Source: Vibrio nigripulchritudo ATCC 27043 (GTDB lineage Bacteria; Pseudomonadota; Gammaproteobacteria; Enterobacterales; Vibrionaceae). Taken from it: a DNA stretch of 56,504 nt. The notes under the pieces were generated by a model. The model did no database searches. It saw nothing but the letters and a program-made list of their open reading frames with translations, and was not told the origin of the DNA. Position numbers and translations under genes: made by a program. The DNA is taken from positions 1 to 56,504 of the forward strand of contig NZ_AFWJ01000157.1 in the NCBI RefSeq assembly GCF_000222685.1, written 5' to 3'. The first letter of the stretch is position 1; every line of letters starts with the position of its first letter. Shown here one piece after another: positions 17,137 to 25,694 of the stretch.

Positions 17137-18064
17137 AAATTTCGGTTAACAGAGACTCGGCTTCGTTTAAGATGACCTTGCTCTCTGGCGGCTCGGTGAT
17201 CGAGGCTGCGAACTTTCCGACAATCTTTCTGCCATCTTTGGCTTCGTAGATCACTTCGTAAAATACTTCTGATATCAGAAGCTCCCCTTTCGCCGCATTC
17301 AGGCTTTTTCCTTTGGGTGGGTGACTGAACGCTTTACAGCGACAAAATACCTTTCTTCCTTCTTGTTGAGAAAGGACTTGTAGTTCGCGGATAAACTTCT
17401 CAAAACCAAAATTCTGCACTTCTTGATTGAGTGCTTTTGGCGCATACATCAAACCAAGTTTGGCTTCATCACCAAAGCCATGTCCCCAGAGATGCGCTCT
17501 TTCATACCCTTTAAGAGAATGCCCGTTGTAAAGCTTTTTGGAGGGAGATGGCAGCTCATCTTTAAAGTCCATGCCTTTTTCTCCCCTTATTGGCGAAATA
17601 GAGGGTTTGACTTCCCCTGCAATGTCGAACCGAACCTGTTTGTTGGGGAGGATGAGCGCTCGCATCTCTTGTATTGCACCAGTGAGTCGGGTTTGCGCCC
17701 ATTTTTTCTGGTCCAGCTTCATTGATAGCCAGATCTTGGCATTCTTAGGGGCAGCAGGAAGCCAGTCGCCTTTGTCTTTAATATCAAGGATGGCTTTAAC
17801 GGGCTCGGTAGCACTATTCAGCATTTTTTTGGCGCGCAGATACGCCCCTCTTTTTTTTGCTGCTTTCAGGGCATCGGAATATTCAGAAACGGCTTTGCTC
17901 ATGCCTTTGGTTGAGGCATTTTTCGACTTCATCAGTCGCTTTCTCAAGGACATAGTAATGGTATCCAGAGCAATGACGATCTTCGAAATCTTGAGCGGAG
18001 GGGTGAGGTCTAGCGCTTTAGCCGCTTTTCTGCCAGCAACCCCTTTTTGAACTTTGCTAGCCAT
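17135..18064 (-). CDS. Putative polymorphic-toxin-like protein with nuclease-type C-terminal domain
   Basis: A 309-residue protein. The first ~130 residues are basic and helical (many Lys and Arg), with no signal peptide. The C-terminal half holds a conserved-looking block from about residue 185: Y-N-G-H-S-L-K-G-Y-E-R-A-H-L-W-G-H-G-F-G, then LGLMYAPKALNQEVQN and FEKFIREL. The arrangement R-A-H-L ... N-Q-x-x-Q-N ... E resembles His-metal finger nucleases of secreted toxins, and I have seen similar ERAHLWG blocks in polymorphic toxin C-termini. That link is from memory and not verified. It overlaps the 478-aa gene by 8 bases (ATGGCTAG), so translation is coupled. No immunity gene lies directly downstream. 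Confidence 0.6.
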   Translation of the reverse strand: MASKVQKGVAGRKAAKALDLTPPLKISKIVIALDTITMSLRKRLMKSKNASTKGMSKAVSEYSDALKAAKKRGAYLRAKKMLNSATEPVKAILDIKDKGDWLPAAPKNAKIWLSMKLDQKKWAQTRLTGAIQEMRALILPNKQVRFDIAGEVKPSISPIRGEKGMDFKDELPSPSKKLYNGHSLKGYERAHLWGHGFGDEAKLGLMYAPKALNQEVQNFGFEKFIRELQVLSQQEGRKVFCRCKAFSHPPKGKSLNAAKGELLISEVFYEVIYEAKDGRKIVGKFAASITEPPESKVILNEAESLLTEI

Positions 18065-19493
18065 TCATTTTCGCCATTTTCTGGAAGAACTTGCTGGTGA
18101 GATCCGCTGCTTCGTTGGCAGCCCCTGAGATTTTGGAAAACTTTAATGGGGGAAAGAACATTTCAACTAAGTTGTAGACAAGATAGCCAAAGTAGTAGCC
18201 AGAAGCGGCTGGGGTTCGGGATATCGCGTCTCCAATGGCGAACATCAGCTCGTCACTGGTTTCCGTAAAGAACGTTTTTACCTCTGGGTAGAGTTCTTCG
18301 GTGAAAAGAGACCACAAGTTGTCCCACGGAATTTTGCGCAACACCGCGATGAAATCATCTGCGACTTCCAACATAAGATTGAAGGCATCACCCAGTTTTC
18401 CACCATGTTTAAATGCGCCAATGATCAATTGTAAAATTAGGGAAAGGGTATCAATAAAGCCAAGAATAGAGTCCACAATACCGTCCCATACCCCACCAAA
18501 AAATCCGATAAAGGTATCGATGCTTTCGTTGAAATCAGGGCGGTTTTTATCCATCCAGAGTAAAGCACTTTTGGCATGGGCAAGAAAAGAAGCAAACCCC
18601 GCCTTAAATCTCTTGAGTAAAAGGGTGAGTGATACGACTAACCCTTCTGCAAATTCGATTGCATCATCCAGTGTGTCCACAATGCCTTTGAATATATCCA
18701 CAATCGCATCCATTGCACCTACCACCCAGCTTTCGAGCTCCTTTAGCGCGTAATCAATGGCGGACTGTATGTCACTGATCACCGACTCCATGGCGACTAG
18801 CATACTGTTCATACCATTATTGATGGTTTCACCCGCCTCCTGAACCATCTGGTTGAAATCCGCCGGACGCTCTTTTGGATGCCAGAGCTCTCTGGGCACA
18901 TGAATATCGGACACCAGATCCTTGCTAAACCCATCTAAAATCTTTGCGAGTGACTCAAGAGACTCCACGATAAATGTTTTGAAATCGCTTTCCTCCGATT
19001 GTTCTCCGTTTTCAGAATCTTGCCCATCATTTTTTAAATCCAGCAGAGTTACCAGACTGGTGGTGGCTTTGCCATCAAACATATCGAAAAAAATGGGTGT
19101 TAAATGAATAAGGCGCCCACTCATGTCTATTGCATTTTCTCGACGATTATCGGGGACAGCCAAAATTAAGACTGATTTGGACAGCACATCCCCTTCGTTA
19201 ACTTCCGCGTAAACGGTGCCATCAGCTGCTGTATTACCTTGCTTGTGGTAGTGAGCAAGTAACTCAACCGCGCTGCTCCCAAGATAGATATCATATTCAT
19301 AACTCTCGCCGGGCTGCGGATTATTCAGCTTTCCCAAATACGGCACTTCGAGCACTTCGGGCGTATATGTCACCCGAAGCCTGAGCATTTTGGTTTTCCC
19401 CGGATTCAGAATGGCGTAATCACATCGTCCAGAGATTGGCTGCTCTGCCATCATTCTGTCGGCATAGTGATGGAGTCGCCGATGTTCGTTCAT
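18057..19493 (-). CDS. Helical, membrane-active-looking protein of a toxin-like operon
   Basis: A 478-residue protein in two parts. Residues 1-150 look strand-rich (LRLRVTYTPEVLEVPYLG, ESYEYDIYLGSSAVELLAHY). After an acidic linker (NDGQDSENGEQSEESD, about 175-190), the remaining 290 residues are a series of hydrophobic or amphipathic helices with many Phe, Ile and Leu, ending with SGYYFGYLVYNLVEMFFPP and a helical tail. This resembles pore-forming or pre-toxin translocation segments, but I recognise no family. The gene sits 6 bases after the 1127-aa gene and overlaps the nuclease-like gene, so the three work as a unit. A structural role is the main alternative. Confidence 0.6.
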   Translation of the reverse strand: MNEHRRLHHYADRMMAEQPISGRCDYAILNPGKTKMLRLRVTYTPEVLEVPYLGKLNNPQPGESYEYDIYLGSSAVELLAHYHKQGNTAADGTVYAEVNEGDVLSKSVLILAVPDNRRENAIDMSGRLIHLTPIFFDMFDGKATTSLVTLLDLKNDGQDSENGEQSEESDFKTFIVESLESLAKILDGFSKDLVSDIHVPRELWHPKERPADFNQMVQEAGETINNGMNSMLVAMESVISDIQSAIDYALKELESWVVGAMDAIVDIFKGIVDTLDDAIEFAEGLVVSLTLLLKRFKAGFASFLAHAKSALLWMDKNRPDFNESIDTFIGFFGGVWDGIVDSILGFIDTLSLILQLIIGAFKHGGKLGDAFNLMLEVADDFIAVLRKIPWDNLWSLFTEELYPEVKTFFTETSDELMFAIGDAISRTPAASGYYFGYLVYNLVEMFFPPLKFSKISGAANEAADLTSKFFQKMAKMNG

Positions 19494-19499
19494 AGCGAA

Positions 19500-22400
19500 T
19501 TAGACTTCACTGTCGTCGTTAGACGCCGGTAATGGGGCGAGTCGACTGTCACCCTGACCAATGCCTTCGCCATCAATACAGGGCAGACCGTTTCCAACCA
19601 TGGCAGCCGCCTGATCCTGCACGATGGTAAGGTTGGTCGGCACTTTAGTATCCCAGGTTTCGGTGATGGTCGTTTCCTCTGCCTGAGACACTTCCTGAGC
19701 GATAGAAAGGTACAGGTCGTTCTCAGAATCCATCACTAAGCCCTGACCAAACCAGACCTGCCCGGTTTGCAGATAGTAGGTGACGGCATCTTCAAACCCC
19801 GGTCGCAAAGGCACCACAACCCGCGCCATTCCAGAGGTGATAAAAGCGTTGAACTTACGATTTTTGGTGACTTGCGCACTGAGTTTCGCCGTCCAGTCCC
19901 GCTTCTTCGCGTAGTAATAGGGATACAGATGGTAGGCCATGTCATCCCAGTCAAACGCCTGCTCGAAAAAGCGCACCATTTCGCTGTGTTTGTCGAGCTT
20001 GTCAGACAAACGCAATTTGGGCAGCTTGCCTTCTCGTTCAATGTAATGATTCTTTGCAACCTTGATATTGAACGGTTCCTGAATCATATACATGGCGAGC
20101 TGGCGCAACTCTTTCTGGATGATTTCGTTTTTGAATCTCGGGTTGGTGTTCGCGCTGCCGAGTTGAGCCTCATGCCGCTCCTTTTCTTCGTCATATTGCG
20201 CTTTCTGTTCGCGGTAGGCATCCATAATGTCGTTGAATGCCCGTAACTGCCATTCTCGATAAATACGTCTTCTGAGTCGGCAGTGCACTTCCAAATGACA
20301 GCTGAAAGAACGGTGATACCAAGGCAAAATCACCGAAACCGGCAGCATAGCGCTGATGCTGGGTTCGAGATACCGGTTGACACGTATCTCGCTGTAAGGG
20401 GAGTTGTCATCGGGGATAGACTCCGTTCCTACAGTGACGTAGAACCCTGGAATCAAAGGAATAGCCTGTTTGCTTTCGTCTACTCTCGCATGGCGAATCG
20501 CATCATGGTAACTCGGCGCAGCTCGGGCAGCTACCTTCACCAAAAAAGCCGCATAGTTTTCTGGAATTTCTATTTCATAAGTGGAAGACAAGACATCCTC
20601 GTAAGGCTTGTTATTCAGGTCGATGGGCTCTGCAAGCGGTGGTTTGCTCTCGGAATAGCCGCGCATTAGGTTTATTTGGTGAGGTGGTGGTGCTTCAATC
20701 GAAATACCGTAACGGGCTGCCAGTTTTCGATAATTATCTCGGGTAACATCATTCGGCACTTTCACACCAAAGCGTTTTGGCTTTTTAGGGGCACGTTTGG
20801 TGAAATCATCTTCAGGCACAGCCAGTTCCTGAGCCTGAATGAAACGCTTGGCTGGTTCTGGAATACTGAACTCAATCAAAGCCCGCTGACCAACATGAAC
20901 CAGGCGGTGGCGATAGATTTTATCCAGCCAGCGATAAATGCCAAACACATGGTCTTCGCCTGCTCGGTTGTCCAAACCGTGTTTGGTGATTTCTTCATAT
21001 TGGTGCTGGCGCAGCTCTCGCCTTTTGCTGGTGGTTTTAGACATAATTTTTTGCTGTACGCGTTCGGTGACACTTTGGGCGTACTGCAAGGCTTGGGAAC
21101 GGCTTTCCTGACGAGAGCGAGAGGTCGCAAATGTCATTGCCGTATTGGCATAAAACTGCAAATACTTAGGACCACCCGATACCCCCGCATTCACATTGAT
21201 GTTACGTGAGGAATCCTGTTCTAACACTTCTTCAACCGCAGAGCTGATCTCGTGTCTTGTTGTGCTTTCTAAATCCGATTGCTGCTCGTAGGCACTTTCG
21301 CTGGTCGCTTCGGTTTCAACTTCTGTCACATCCAAACGACGAGTCGTGCGCTCTTTGTATTCTCGTGCTAACAGGTTTTCAGTTCGGGACGGTTCTCCCG
21401 CTTCGATACACGCCAGTTCCTGTTCCACCCGATAAAAATCCACCATGCCGATTTGGTTTACTCCAAACAAGGTTGGAGGAGGTGTACCAAGCTCGTCCAG
21501 CCCTTCCGGTACCCATGGCAGAGTCGTTGATCCCGTCTGAAGTTGACTGACTAACATCGTCGGCATAATAGTGGCAGTTTGAGAATCGGCAGTAGTCAGG
21601 TGCAGATCAACGTTCACTGGCTGGTGAGAAGAATCAGGCAAGTCAAACCTGAAAGTCTGAAAGCCACCGACACGTTCGGGCATAGGTTCACCGCGTAAAG
21701 TGCGGCCGTTGATCTGGGCTTCTGCATTGCTTAGCATCGGATCACCCTGCTCTCTGAAATAAGTCACATGAAGCTGCGATTCTCCTTCCTCTTCCGAGAT
21801 CCCCGCCATAACGGCTCTATTGGGAATGCGTTCTTCAACTGCGATCTCCGTGCCCATAACCAGAATGGTGCTTTCCTGCTCGATTTCATCGTCATCTTCG
21901 TCAGCTAGGGCAAGTTCGGCATCCTTGGATTCCTCTTCTACCATACTGAGTAACTCATGAGCATCCGCCGAATCTGTGGATAGACGCTGAAACGTGCGGG
22001 TCTGAGAAGAGGACAGATTGAGTGTCAAATCATCAAGCGAAATAACGGCTGACCGAAATGCCTGAATGGGTGTTATTACGGTATCCAAATCGCTGATAGC
22101 GCTAGTTGCTGTTGCTGCTGGAGTAGTGGATGCTGATGATGTGATTGAGGTCGGCGTTGCTATTTGAGATTGAGACCTGGCTCGCCCAATCCTTTTTACC
22201 TCGCGTCGGATTTGATCTTTTAGCTGACGAGTCTGTACTAACTTATCTGCGCGGATGTTTCGCTTATGAATGTTTTCCAGCAATCGGTGTTGCACTGTCG
22301 TGAGCCCAAAATCAGGTTCAGTACTGACGCGGTTATCGACAATCGCTGAAATCACCGCTCTGGCATTTTTGGCCAGTGTTAGCCGTCGGTGGATCTGTGC

Positions 22401-22883
22401 CTCTTCAAGAGAGTCGTCACCCCTTACATCTCGGTGAACCCTAAGGAAATGGTCACAGGAGAGAATCGCAAGAATGTGTTCTATGGTGACCTGGCTGTAT
22501 TCCACCCAAAGACGGTGGATCAGATTATCCCACAATAAACTTTGCTCGGTAGGCGACAGCATACTGGGAGTAGCACTGGTAATCGCATCGTCGATATCAT
22601 CAAAAGAGGTTCGATAACGTTCGTCGTGTACCTCTCTGTGGAACTGGATCAGGCTTGCGAACTGAATTTGCAACTGTGCCAGAGAACGCAGGTTTTGAAA
22701 GCTGTCGCTTAGTGAGCGTGCTGCTGCCTGCATGCGTTGTGAGCTGGAAGTGGGAAGCTGCGATAAATAGTGCGTGGCAGCATGCGCGTTAGCTGTCAGC
22801 CGAATGGCGAAATCCCGTTCATCCTGATGGCTGATCGTTTGGTGGTTTCTCGGTGTGGAGAAACTGAACACTGGATCTTTCAT
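19500..22883 (-). CDS. Large 1127-aa protein of unknown function, head of toxin-like operon
   Basis: I do not recognise a named family. No signal peptide is seen. Residues 1-235 are helical. A Ser/Thr/Ala linker (about 238-262) and an acidic patch (LADEDDDEIEQES, about 325) follow, then a strand-rich region (about 340-470) with proline-rich turns. The C-terminal 500 residues look well structured: HGLDNRAGEDHVFGIYRWLDK, IEFSIPEPAKRF, PFNIKVAKNHYIEREGK, and FFEQAFDWDDMAYHLYPYYY. I recall similar blocks from large uncharacterised bacterial proteins but cannot name them. It precedes the helical and nuclease-like genes. Its ribosome site is only 2 bases from the ATG and lies inside a long hairpin. 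Confidence 0.65.
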   Translation of the reverse strand: MKDPVFSFSTPRNHQTISHQDERDFAIRLTANAHAATHYLSQLPTSSSQRMQAAARSLSDSFQNLRSLAQLQIQFASLIQFHREVHDERYRTSFDDIDDAITSATPSMLSPTEQSLLWDNLIHRLWVEYSQVTIEHILAILSCDHFLRVHRDVRGDDSLEEAQIHRRLTLAKNARAVISAIVDNRVSTEPDFGLTTVQHRLLENIHKRNIRADKLVQTRQLKDQIRREVKRIGRARSQSQIATPTSITSSASTTPAATATSAISDLDTVITPIQAFRSAVISLDDLTLNLSSSQTRTFQRLSTDSADAHELLSMVEEESKDAELALADEDDDEIEQESTILVMGTEIAVEERIPNRAVMAGISEEEGESQLHVTYFREQGDPMLSNAEAQINGRTLRGEPMPERVGGFQTFRFDLPDSSHQPVNVDLHLTTADSQTATIMPTMLVSQLQTGSTTLPWVPEGLDELGTPPPTLFGVNQIGMVDFYRVEQELACIEAGEPSRTENLLAREYKERTTRRLDVTEVETEATSESAYEQQSDLESTTRHEISSAVEEVLEQDSSRNINVNAGVSGGPKYLQFYANTAMTFATSRSRQESRSQALQYAQSVTERVQQKIMSKTTSKRRELRQHQYEEITKHGLDNRAGEDHVFGIYRWLDKIYRHRLVHVGQRALIEFSIPEPAKRFIQAQELAVPEDDFTKRAPKKPKRFGVKVPNDVTRDNYRKLAARYGISIEAPPPHQINLMRGYSESKPPLAEPIDLNNKPYEDVLSSTYEIEIPENYAAFLVKVAARAAPSYHDAIRHARVDESKQAIPLIPGFYVTVGTESIPDDNSPYSEIRVNRYLEPSISAMLPVSVILPWYHRSFSCHLEVHCRLRRRIYREWQLRAFNDIMDAYREQKAQYDEEKERHEAQLGSANTNPRFKNEIIQKELRQLAMYMIQEPFNIKVAKNHYIEREGKLPKLRLSDKLDKHSEMVRFFEQAFDWDDMAYHLYPYYYAKKRDWTAKLSAQVTKNRKFNAFITSGMARVVVPLRPGFEDAVTYYLQTGQVWFGQGLVMDSENDLYLSIAQEVSQAEETTITETWDTKVPTNLTIVQDQAAAMVGNGLPCIDGEGIGQGDSRLAPLPASNDDSEV

Positions 22884-22885
22884 AT

Positions 22886-22936
22886 CCCTGTACCGTGACG
22901 TTGTGTGAAGTTTTTATAAAACTTACGGTATCAGGG
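22886..22936 (-). promoter_or_regulatory. Nested inverted repeat covering the ribosome site of the 1127-aa gene
   Basis: On the mRNA strand CCCTGATACCGT (22936-22925) pairs with ACGGTACAGGG (22896-22886), one bulged base, and the latter includes the purine-rich site just before the ATG at 22883. Inside lies a second hairpin, AAGTTTT-ATA-AAAACTT (22924-22908). The structure could block translation or be a double operator. Confidence 0.6.
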
Positions 22937-22984
22937 TTGGTTAATTATTAACCGTTTCGAATATGAGAAATGTTGAATGTATGA

Positions 22985-23263
22985 TCAGTTGATTGGGTAG
23001 TTGTCGTAATCGACTTTATTGTAAGTACCTGAATCAATTTTGATTGTGTGAAACTCAGCATCGCCTTCTGTATTTATAAAGTTCACCGCAATCCAGACCT
23101 GCCCATTTTCATCTATGGAATCGACCTCCCATAAATGGTCAGTATCGATCAGCTTGGAATAGATCTTGGAAGCGGTATACAAATCATGATTTGGGTTTTC
23201 AGCGGCTTCTGCTAAATCTTTCGGTAAAGTATGAACCTGAACGAGGTAACTGACGGTTTTCAT
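22985..23263 (-). CDS. Small acidic protein, unknown (immunity-like candidate)
   Basis: A 92-residue acidic protein without signal peptide (KTVSYLVQVHTLPKDLAEAAENP at the start, then DHLWEVDSIDENGQVWIAV). It looks like a small alpha/beta domain. It is 15 bases downstream of the exported 165-aa-type gene and 101 bases upstream of the toxin-like operon on the same strand. Size, acidity and position would suit an immunity protein, but such genes normally lie downstream of their toxin, so this is weak. Confidence 0.55.
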   Translation of the reverse strand: MKTVSYLVQVHTLPKDLAEAAENPNHDLYTASKIYSKLIDTDHLWEVDSIDENGQVWIAVNFINTEGDAEFHTIKIDSGTYNKVDYDNYPIN

Positions 23264-23278
23264 TTCGTATCCACTAAG

Positions 23279-23749
23279 CTAGAAAAATGGCAATGTATCG
23301 ATAGGCTCATAATCAGGCAATTTTCCTTCGCCAAAAGTCATGTCACCCTTCACACAATCCAGTTCAGCAATCACATTCTTCCCTTTGCTGACGATGATCC
23401 CCGCTTCTGTCAGGTGCTCATAACTGCCGTCTCCGAGCCTTTCTCCACGCATACTTCGACTGAAAACCGTGTACCCGTACGGACCGTTTTCAAACAACAG
23501 ATACCCTGCGCCACCACCACTGTAACCCTCGTGGTATTTGGTGACTGGCGATTCAATCTCCATTTCAATTTTCTCGGGTGTACCAAAACGGTAGGTAATG
23601 GTGTCTTCGCTTGCGGTGCAGACAGACACACTTTTCTTACCAAAGCTGCACTGTTGGATCATCTGCTGTTCCGACTCACATAAGTTAGCAGCCATAGTGG
23701 TGGACAAAACAGGCAGTGAAAGAAACAGCACCAAAACTCGTTTAAACAT
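23279..23749 (-). CDS. Exported small protein with cysteines, unknown
   Basis: 156 residues from the ATG at 23749; upstream in-frame ATGs (23761, 23776) would put extra residues before the signal peptide. The signal peptide is FKRVLVLFLSLPVLSTTMAANL, written in two parts here as a hydrophobic core followed by cleavage after TMA. Four cysteines (near the mature N-terminus CESEQQ, QQCSFG, SVCTAS, and later LDCVKG) could form disulfides in the periplasm. The segment ITYRFGTPEKIEMEI and the central G-G-G-A-G-Y are conserved in small exported proteins of unknown function that I have seen in gammaproteobacteria. It precedes the 92-aa gene. Confidence 0.65.
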   Translation of the reverse strand: MFKRVLVLFLSLPVLSTTMAANLCESEQQMIQQCSFGKKSVSVCTASEDTITYRFGTPEKIEMEIESPVTKYHEGYSGGGAGYLLFENGPYGYTVFSRSMRGERLGDGSYEHLTEAGIIVSKGKNVIAELDCVKGDMTFGEGKLPDYEPIDTLPFF

Positions 23750-23999
23750 ACAAACACCCATAAGAGTAAATATCATCGAATTATAGGCGATTTTTTGTTC
23801 CGTTTATGCCGAGTTTTTGAACGAATTGCAGGCTTTGTTCAGGCAGCGCTAGAGGTGCTGGAAAGTCAATCTGTATCTGGCTGATTGTAGGTGGTTTCTT
23901 CTATGTTTGAGCCATGCTTAGCAAGTTAATAATGTCAATTCTGGCGCATAACATCCTTGTCGATAATATCTCCGACCTTGGAGAAAGAGAGGTTGTTAT

Positions 24000-24779
24000 A
24001 TGAGATGTATTGTCGCGCAAATGTGGATGCAGCAAGATGCCCTGTCTCAAATTGAATTGGTTCAGAATCTGGTCATTCAAGGTGCGAAGGAGGGGTATCG
24101 TATTTTCGTATTCCCCGAACTTGCCATCCCCGGCTTTAATCGCAAAGTGGTGGATTTGACCACTCCAGAAAATTGCCATAAATGGGAAGTGCTTCTGTCT
24201 GAGTTGGCTCAAAAACATCAGGTTCACTTGTTTGTAGGAATGCCCAGAATCGATGGTTCTGACGTATACAATTCCTACTTCTGTTTTGCGCCAAGCGGCA
24301 AAAAAGTGTGTGTCTGGGACAAAATAGGGCTCACTCCAAGCGAGCAAATATTTTTTACTCCGGGTAAGAGTCGCCCTGTGATGCAAATTGAAGGGGTAAC
24401 CTTATCAGTCGTGTTATGTCGAGAAGTTTTGGATTTAAAAGAGGTTGAGGCTGAACTGTCGAATTCTGGTGTCGATCTGATCTTATGGCCAAGTTACATT
24501 GGCTATGACACACAAAAAAGCACGAATGGATCTGAAGGTCCAGTTTACGAACGTGAAGCCAGAGCGATGGCTAAGCGTTTAGGTACCATAATGATTCAGT
24601 GCAATTGGCCAAACGGTACCAATGTGCCTGATGCGAAGAATATGGGTGGCAGCAAAGTCATTTCTGCAGACGGAGAAGAGGTGTACCAAGCTCTGTATGA
24701 CAAGCCAGAAGTCTTTGCCGTTCATCCAACAAAGACGTCTGAAATTGCGGTGGAAATCTTATCTGATTTTACATACTAG
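24000..24779 (+). CDS. Carbon-nitrogen hydrolase (nitrilase superfamily)
   Basis: A 259-residue enzyme with the full catalytic triad: Glu40 in FVFPELAIPGF, Lys108 in WDKIGLTP and Cys140 in VVLCREVLD. The family hydrolyses amides, nitriles or carbamoyl groups. The start is an ATG after AGAGAGGTTG. It is convergent with pxpC, and the two stops use the same CTAG palindrome. Being next to the lactam-hydrolysing cluster, it may act on a related amide such as an omega-amide, but nothing in the sequence fixes the substrate. Confidence 0.88.
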   Translation: MRCIVAQMWMQQDALSQIELVQNLVIQGAKEGYRIFVFPELAIPGFNRKVVDLTTPENCHKWEVLLSELAQKHQVHLFVGMPRIDGSDVYNSYFCFAPSGKKVCVWDKIGLTPSEQIFFTPGKSRPVMQIEGVTLSVVLCREVLDLKEVEAELSNSGVDLILWPSYIGYDTQKSTNGSEGPVYEREARAMAKRLGTIMIQCNWPNGTNVPDAKNMGGSKVISADGEEVYQALYDKPEVFAVHPTKTSEIAVEILSDFTY

Positions 24780-25694
24780 GCTTGAATCACACGGTTAAAG
24801 ATGACTCTTTGCGCCTCAGCTTCCCCGACATCCATAATTGAGAAACTGACGGGGGAACCCGGAGCTCTTTGCGCCAGTTGACCTGCGCCTAAAGCGCTCA
24901 GTGAGCCAATTTTCGGATAGCCACCAATGGTTTGTCTGTCTCTCATTAAGACGATGGGTTGTCCGTCTTTGGGGATCTGGATAGCACCATAAGCGATGCC
25001 TTCAGAAACAATACCGTCTCTCTCCCCGTGAATCGGTTTCCCTGTAAGGCGATAACCCATGCGGTCAATATTTTGTGATACTTCGTAAGTGCTTGAAAGC
25101 ATGGTCATCAGCGCACTTTTTGGGAAAGATGCGCTTTGATATCCCAACATCACACCCAGATCAAGAGGGGCGTTGTAATCTGGAATTGCCCATTTTGGCG
25201 TGCGGGACTTAAAGTCCTTACTGGAAGCATTAAAATGGAGTGTGTCTCCTTCTTTTAATGGCTGACCTTGCATTAGCCCCCCAATTTTTTTCCCGTGGAA
25301 CCGAGGCGACGCTGCCTAATGTTTCTGCCATTTGAAAGCCTCCGACAACCGCCAAATACGCACGAAGCCCGCTGACTGGAGCATCGAAACTCAGAGTGTC
25401 CCCCTTTTTAACCGTGTAAGTGTGCCAGGGTCGGATTTTCTGGTCATTCAGGCGCGCATTCAAGTCAGCACCAGTTAAGGCGATGCAGGTATTGGCACTG
25501 GCCTGAAGTTCAAGTTTTCCCAGCGTGATTTCAAGCTGGGGAGCGTTTAACTCATTGTCGAGTAGCCGATTTGCCCAGCAAAATGCATGCTCATCCATGG
25601 GCCCTCCAGTGGTGATACCCATGTGTTGGTAACCATAGCGTCCTAAGTCCTGAATTAAGGTAAGAAATCCGGGTTTGATGACATTAAAGCTCAT
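24776..25694 (-). pseudogene. pxpC: 5-oxoprolinase subunit C (PxpC), frameshifted
   Basis: Two overlapping frames give one PxpC/KipA-type protein of about 305 residues. The N-terminal part (154 aa frame) begins FNVIKPGFLTLIQDLGRYGY with GPMDEHAFCWANRLLDN. The C-terminal part has the usual PIHGERDGIVSEGI and LMRDRQTIGGYPKIG. The frame changes at about 25285-25295, where the minus strand reads seven A, TT, then six G. Removing one A (or one G) restores ...PREK-IGGLMQGQPLKEGDTL, the expected family sequence. PxpC works with PxpB as the ATP-dependent 5-oxoproline-cleaving complex. It overlaps pxpB by 11 bases. It is either a true mutation or a homopolymer sequencing error. Confidence 0.88.

Noticed and set aside
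17135-23749. Prophage or type VI cluster
   Set aside because: No capsid, tail, integrase, VgrG, Hcp, PAAR or TssB/C-like sequence is visible around the three-gene operon.
25270-25310. Programmed ribosomal frameshift in pxpC
   Set aside because: A +1 shift is needed, not the usual -1 of A-run slippery sites, and no stimulatory site or family precedent is known to me; mutation or sequencing error is simpler.
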